Below, piece after piece: positions 59,040 to 64,000 of a stretch of 64,000 nt of DNA. The stretch covers positions 1,240,001 to 1,304,000 of the forward strand of contig JAQFWX010000011.1 of NCBI GenBank assembly GCA_027605045.1, read 5' to 3'. How positions within the stretch are numbered: position 1 is the stretch's first letter; the number at the start of each line of letters is the position of its first letter. Source of the stretch: Phallus indusiatus. Taxonomy: Eukaryota > Basidiomycota > Agaricomycetes > Phallales > Phallaceae. A program made the position numbers and the translations under genes. The notes under the pieces were generated by a model. It was given only the letters and a program-made list of their open reading frames with translations, had not been told where the DNA came from and made no database searches.

Positions 59040-60560
59040 TCTTAATTCAGAACCCTGGATGAATGTCGTATCAGAGCAACCGAAACCATCTCACAGCGGT
59101 TGGCGCAAGCGCATGCGAACAATACGAGGGATGCACCCAAATCTGGATTTCGAGAGATCGTTCCCAAACGTTCCACGATTTCGAAGACGTCTCGCGAAAG
59201 AATCTTCGATTCCCTGCCTCCTCCAAAGAAATGGGATCATGCAATAGAGCTCTTACCCGATTCAGATCCCAAGTTTTCAATGTACCCTCTGTCGCCTAAC
59301 GAACAGAAAGAACTCGATGCTTGGAAGAGAATCTCGTTCGGTCGAATCCGCCCTTCGAAATCACCCATCTTTCCCGGTCTTCTTTATCAAGAAGAAGGAT
59401 GGCTCCCTACGACTTATTCAGGACTACCGGGCTCTCAACGCGATGACCATCAAAAATCGATACCCACTACCTTTAATCCCGAACTCGTGAACAAATTAAG
59501 GGCGCGAAGTACTTCACAAAACTCGATGTTAGATGGGGATACAACAACGTTCGCATTAAAGAAGGCGATGAGTGGAGCAGCGTTTCGCACAAATCGAGGA
59601 TTGTTCGAGCCCTTGGTCATGTTCTTTGGTTTAACTAATAGTCCGGCGACCTTCCAGATGATGATGAACGAGATCTTCGAGGACATGATCACGGAAGGGG
59701 TCGTGGCTGTTTATATCGATGATATCCTGATCTACCAGAACGAAAGAAGAACACGATCGCATCACACGCCGTGTCTTGGAACGACTAAGGAGCATAAACT
59801 CTATCTCAAGGCTGAGAAATGCGATTCTGCCGTACTAAGATCGAGTATTTAGGTCTGGTCATTTCCGAGAACACTGTTGAAATGGATCCTGCGAAAGTGT
59901 TTGTTAGAGATTGGCCAATCCCAAAGAACGTTACCAAGTTCAGTCGTTCTTAGGTTTCGAACTTCTATCGTCGATTTATCAAAGATTTCTCGCTGGTCGC
60001 CGTCCCCTTGTTTGGCCTCACCAAGAAAGAAGTCCCGTTTATCTGGTCCGACACCTGCCAACGAGCTTTCGATTCTCTGAAATCGGCAATGACCTCTGCA
60101 CCGGTTCTTGCGATTCCCGATCCATCGAAACCTTACCGAGGAAGCTGACAGCTCTGACTTTGCAACAGGTGCCGTTTTGTCTCAGCCTTCTCTCGAGGAC
60201 AACAAATGGCACCCGGTAGCCCTTTCAAGGCTTTGAGCCCAGTGGAGCGAAATTACGAAATCCACGACAAAGAGATGCTGGCCATCATTCGAGCATTGGA
60301 GGAATGGCGACATTTTTGGAAGGTGCGACCCATCCAATCGACATTCGCACGGATCACAAACCTGGAGTATTTTATGACGGCTCGTAATCTAAATCGTAGA
60401 CAAGCTCGTTGGTCGGTTTATCTCGCTGCTTCGATTTCACCCTGCGGCATATACCTGGCAAATCAATGGGTAAGCCTGACGGTCTGTCGCGTCGTGCTGA
60501 TCATGGTTCGGGAAAGTTGGACAATCAAGGTATCACCCTAATCCGACCGAAATGTTTGCG
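59040..60560 (+). pseudogene. Chromovirus reverse transcriptase and RNase H region, broken
   Basis: Conserved reverse transcriptase blocks occur in changing frames: [14 protein letters not shown] near 59285, [15 protein letters not shown] near 59405, [18 protein letters not shown] near 59625, and the catalytic VVAVYIDDILIY at about 59701-59736. The RNase H part shows [20 protein letters not shown] near 60240 and EEWRHFW. At least four frame changes (about 59390, 59500, 59580, 59850) and stops separate them. The polymerase motif itself is preserved. Confidence 0.85.
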
Positions 60561-60699
60561 ATCAACGCCATGCAAACATTCCGCCTTAGAGGGGAGGAGG
60601 ACGAGTTCTTAGGCCAGATACGGAAAGCGAACAGAGAAGGCAAACGAGAAGATAGTCTCGAAAGCCATCGAATCCCTCAAGGCGATAGGGAGATCGGTT

Positions 60700-62076
60700 C
60701 ACACCAGTGAATGGGCTGAAGATCAAGACGTCATTTACTACCGAGGGAAGATTTATGTTCCCGAAGTGGACGATCGTCGAGAAATCCTCCAACGACACCA
60801 TGACACCAAACTCGCAGGTCACCCAGGTCGATTTAAACGCTAGAACTGGTATCGCGAACCTTTGGTGGCCTGGGATCTCTAGATATGTACAGCGGTATGT
60901 AGAGGCTTGTGACGCTTGTGCGTACGAAACCTTCTCGACATGCTCCGTATGGTGAATTGCAACCTACCAACTCCAAATCGACCTTGGCAATTCATATCGG
61001 TCGATTTCGTCGTCGAACTCCCGGAATCGAATGGTTATGATGCAATTCTTTCGGTAGTAGATTCGCTGACAAAACGGGTTCATTTCGTCCCACGTTTACT
61101 ACCGTTGACGCTTCTGGCCTTGCGTCTCTGTATCTCCAACACGTCTGGAAATTGCACGGATTACCCGAGAAGATCATATCGGATCGCGGACCTCAGTTCT
61201 CGTCTCGTTTACCCAAGAACTCTCTCGACTACTCGGTATTCGGCTCGCACGCTCCACTGCATACCACCCCCAAACCGATGGTCAGACAGAGCGAGCTAAT
61301 GCTGAAGTAGAGCAGTATCTCCGTATCTTTACCTCCGAACGCCAAGACGATTGGGATCGACTGCTACCCATGGCTGAATTCGCATATAACAATCATGTTC
61401 ATTCGCCACTCAAGCTACGCCTTCGAGCTCGACACTGGTCGCCATCCTCGAATGGGCTTCGATCCATGCGTTCGACCGAATCGAAGATCGAATCGGTTAA
61501 TGATTTCAAAGATAGGATGTCTCGTTCTTGGGAGGAAGCTCACGCTGCGATCCTTAAGGCTAAGGACGACATGGCTAAGTACTATGATCGTAAACATTTG
61601 CCGGCTCCTGACTACAAATCTGGAGACAAGGTTTATCTAGATGCTAGCGACATCAAGACCACTCGTCCGTCGGCCAAGTTATCGCATCGTTTTCGCCCCT
61701 TTCCCATTGCAGCAAAAATCGGAACTCGAGCGTATCGACTGCTTCACCGAAATCGATGTCTCGAATTCACCCTGTATTCCACGTCAGTAAGTTGAAACCA
61801 ATGGTGCCAGACAGCATACCAGGTCGTCGTTCTAAGCCTCCTCCACCCCCGGAGATTCGCGACGATGGTGAGCACTACGTGGTTGAAGAAATACTGGATA
61901 GTCGTGTTTTCCGTCGACGTCTGGAGTTCAAGGTTAGATGGGAGGGCTATGGTCCAGAGCATGACCAATGGGTCCCAGAGAAAGATGTTGCGGCACATGA
62001 TCTCATACAAGATTTCTACCGATCTCATCCGAACGCACTCGAACAATTGGTGGTCTTATTTTCCTTCGCGTCCTAA
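60700..62076 (+). pseudogene. Chromovirus integrase and C-terminal chromodomain
   Basis: The integrase zinc-binding block is visible across frames (HHDTKLAGHPGR near 60798, [20 protein letters not shown] near 60862), then the catalytic core [20 protein letters not shown] near 60974 and [16 protein letters not shown]. The last open frame, 61756-62076, carries a chromodomain: VVEEILDSRVFRRRLEFKVR, WEGYGPEHDQWVPEKDV, with the aromatic cage positions Y/W/W present. Chromodomains direct new copies to marked chromatin. The core is interrupted by frame changes near 61110, 61260 and 61400, but the chromodomain frame is intact. Confidence 0.87.
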
Positions 62077-62125
62077 TAGTTAAGTCTCAGGCGTCGGGTC
62101 GCCGCCTTGTTGAAGGGGAGGGTGG

Positions 62126-62469
62126 TGTTACGGTACGCTAGCGCCTTGCCCTATTATTCGATTTCTTCGATTTCTTTCGATTTCATTTCACACTTCGATT
62201 TCCACCATTTCCCGTATTTTGTCATTTCCACTATTTTCATCGTTTTCGATCTCTCGATCTTTCGATTTATTTCGATTTTTGTCTGTATCTCCTCGGATCC
62301 CATGGGGATCAGTCGGGCGCCTCATATCCTGTACTTATATTTCCCTAGAGGGGGATACCTAAGCTTGTTCTCTTAGGTTTTCCCTCCTCTAGGTGAGTAG
62401 TTAGTCGTTGTCCCCCAATAGATCTTAGGTTTTCTCCTCCTCTAGGTGTGTGCCCTGAGTCGCCTAACA
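62126..62469 (+). repeat. 3' LTR of the chromovirus (344 bp)
   Basis: TGTTACGGTACGCTAGCG to GAGTCGCCTAACA. Preceded by a purine-rich tract and followed by the gacat target duplication. Contains the TTCGAT-rich left half, a cttatatttccc element that may be the LTR TATA box, and the tandem cttaggtttt...ctctaggtg pair. Confidence 0.9.
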
Positions 62470-62474
62470 GACAT

Positions 62475-62939
62475 ATGGTATGTCCCGAATTTTTTCCAGA
62501 TAATTTTACCATTACGTTTGCTGTAAAAAGCCAATAGTATCATTAAATTGAATCAAGTAAACAAACAATGGAAAAAAATCCGTGTGCCGTAGGTTTTACA
62601 TGCTCAGACGCAGTGTGTACTCTCCTCTGAGTATATGCCGAAATAGAATTTTCACAGAAATTATGGCTTGGGGCCTTTGTGAATGTATTCAGAATTCAAT
62701 AAAACTATTTTTTAGCAATTCACCATGGTTCGTTTTCCTTATATGGGTTTGATTTTCAGATCTGTTTGCAGATCTTTCTGTCAACGGTACAACAGGAGTG
62801 TAAGGATACAATCGTTCAGCGGTTTAGACTTAAGGATCAGACGTTATAACCCAGTAGTCCAATCTATAATAACGCAAGGAGCTACTCTGCGCGCACAGTT
62901 GCATATATATACATGAGTGAGCTATCTCTACCAATAGCG
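62475..62939. other. Spacer between two LTR insertions
   Basis: About 465 bp of AT-rich sequence with a 63-codon open frame at 62725-62916 that shows no recognisable content. No gene seen. Confidence 0.4.
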
Positions 62940-62944
62940 CTCAG

Positions 62945-63288
62945 TGTTACGGTACGCTAGCACGCCGATTATTCGATCTTTTCGATTTCTTTCGGTTTCA
63001 TTTCGTATTACGATTTCCTTCATTTCCGTACTTTGCCATTTCCATTAGTTCCCTCGATTTCTCGATTTTTCGATCTCTTCGATTTCTTTCGATTTCTGTT
63101 TGTATCTCCTCGGATCCCATGGAGATCAGTCGGGCGCCTCATATTCGGTACTTATATGCTTTTCCCTAGAGGGGGATACCTAAGCTTGTTCTCTTAGGTT
63201 TTCCCTCCTCTAGGTGAGTAGTTAGTCGTTGTCCCTCAATAGATCTTAGGTTTTCCTCCTCTAGTGTGTGCCCTGAGTCGCCCTAACA
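62945..63288 (+). mobile_element. Solo LTR of the same family with perfect target duplication
   Basis: 344 bp, TGTTACGGTACGCTAGC to GAGTCGCCCTAACA, flanked by ctcag on both sides (62940-62944 and 63289-63293). Solo LTRs arise by recombination between the two LTRs of a full element, removing the interior. It lies only 475 bp from the 3' LTR of the chromovirus copy. Confidence 0.92.
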
Positions 63289-63293
63289 CTCAG

Positions 63294-64000
63294 GTGCTTT
63301 ATCTACCAATAGGAAGGAAGGCAGTCGATGACGAAAGAGAAACATGAGTAGAAAGGAAGATGTGGCAGTATGGAGCATATGGAGAAATGGGGAAAGTATG
63401 GGAGAATACGGGAGGATGATACGGACCGGCATACCGGGTACCGTACGATGGATATGATAACACGGAGGTCAGCATATACGTCTATACTACACGCACAGTA
63501 TACTAGATTAGCCCTTATGGTCCTAGCACGTACCCTGACAAGGAGTGGTCTATCAGACTTCAAATTAAAAAAAAATGGTCTGATTTTTTGGAGTAATACA
63601 AATGCCTCATGTTCGCTTTTGCTATGATTGAAATTCTCATCGACTATTTTCAGGCCTTCATATGCATATATAAAGGGGCCGTGGATTCGTTGTTCAGGCC
63701 ATCATCAACACTCTCCTCTCTCACTAAACACCCACATGTGCTTTCATCATCATTCCACTCCTAGAGTTTCTGGTCGTTTTAGAGCTTCTCAACACTAGCT
63801 AGAGTCTCCTCTATCCCTTTTGACCCTTCCCTCCGCGCAATTTACATTTCAGTGCTTGATCTTCAGGCGTGGTCTCATAACATTGTTGCTTGCAATCCAT
63901 TTACGAAAGAAACTGAAGAACAAGCATAGTAAGTCATAATTCAAGGTATTTTGCAGGAACACTGACGCTCTCACTAGCCCTGAACATAGTCACAGCCACA
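63294..64000. promoter_or_regulatory. Right-hand end; likely promoter of a gene beyond the window
   Basis: A TATA box (catatataaaggggcc, about 63663-63678) is followed by a pyrimidine-rich leader (cactctcctctctcactaaaca, from about 63710) and an ATG at 63737. That ATG opens only a 20-codon frame (MCFHHHSTPRVSGRFRASQH), so translation may begin later or after splicing. A 63303-63563 minus-strand frame has no family content. Confidence 0.35.

Larger units (their letters stand above)
56856..62469 (+). mobile_element. Ty3/gypsy chromovirus LTR retrotransposon, degenerate, 5.6 kb
   Basis: The outer limits are set by a perfect 5-bp target duplication, gacat, at 56851-56855 and 62470-62474, next to TG and CA ends. 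The coding order gag, protease, reverse transcriptase, RNase H, integrase, chromodomain runs on the plus strand, and the integrase-last order with a terminal chromodomain defines the chromovirus branch of Ty3/gypsy. A purine-rich tract (aaggggagggtgg, 62113-62125) abuts the 3' LTR, as expected for a polypurine tract. The 5' LTR is only its first 154 bp, followed by an inverted LTR copy; no primer-binding site is visible at the start of the internal region. Coding frames are broken by many shifts and stops, so the copy is probably dead. Confidence 0.9.

Noticed and set aside
63303..63563. Minus-strand open frame of 86 codons at the right edge
   Set aside because: No start context, no splice partner and no family resemblance; hydrophobic Ser/Phe content typical of chance frames opposite purine-rich DNA.

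Overview
This window looks like chromosomal DNA of a filamentous fungus, most likely a basidiomycete of the Agaricomycotina type. Nearly every gene is broken by short GT-AG introns of about 45-80 nt. The housekeeping set (IWS1, NBP35, CSN3, RPT2, RPS26, KU70, an Slt2/Mpk1-type MAP kinase) is eukaryotic, and the transporter families (OPT, paired MFS, sugar MFS, aquaporin) and Ty3/gypsy chromovirus are typical of such genomes. The species assignment is inference. Gene models below were joined by hand from conserved motifs and splice phase.

Layout. Positions 1-8.99 kb: a YIP1-family gene running off the left edge (-), IWS1 (+), a secreted beta-propeller protein (-), taspase-like threonine protease (-), an ER protein disulfide isomerase with a KDEL end (+) and a glutathione peroxidase (+). 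Positions 9.4-16 kb: a Frag1/DRAM/Sfk1 membrane protein and two adjacent MFS transporters (+). Positions 16.5-19.9 kb: COP9 signalosome subunit 3 and the Fe-S scaffold NTPase NBP35 (+). Positions 20-25.6 kb: a cell-wall-integrity MAP kinase (-) divergent from an oligopeptide transporter (+). Positions 25.8-36.2 kb: a BAH/PHD-like protein (+), a SARAF-like ER calcium-entry regulator (-), a large PHD chromatin protein (-), an Alba-like RNA/DNA-binding protein (-), proteasome ATPase RPT2 (+) and RPS26 (-). Positions 37.5-43.5 kb: a sugar transporter (+) convergent with a GH13 alpha-amylase (-). Positions 43.5-47.3 kb: gene-poor. Positions 47.3-53.8 kb: monothiol glutaredoxin Grx3/4 type (-), KU70 (-) and an aquaporin (+).

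The last 10 kb is a repeat island. It holds a frameshifted Ty3/gypsy chromovirus (56856-62469) with a perfect 5-bp target duplication but a rearranged 5' end, a solo LTR with its own perfect target duplication, a third LTR copy carrying an inverted fragment of its own end, and a 263-bp terminal-inverted-repeat element flanked by a perfect 10-bp duplication.

The most unusual observation is in the alpha-amylase gene. Splice phase and the conserved catalytic DNHD-T motif can only be reconciled by a 4-nt micro-exon with canonical splice sites on both sides. Other oddities are two GC-AG introns, two genes whose first coding exon is only the ATG, and a one-base deficit in the A-run at the start of RPS26. 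I found no new multi-gene system and no CRISPR array or RNA gene I could support.
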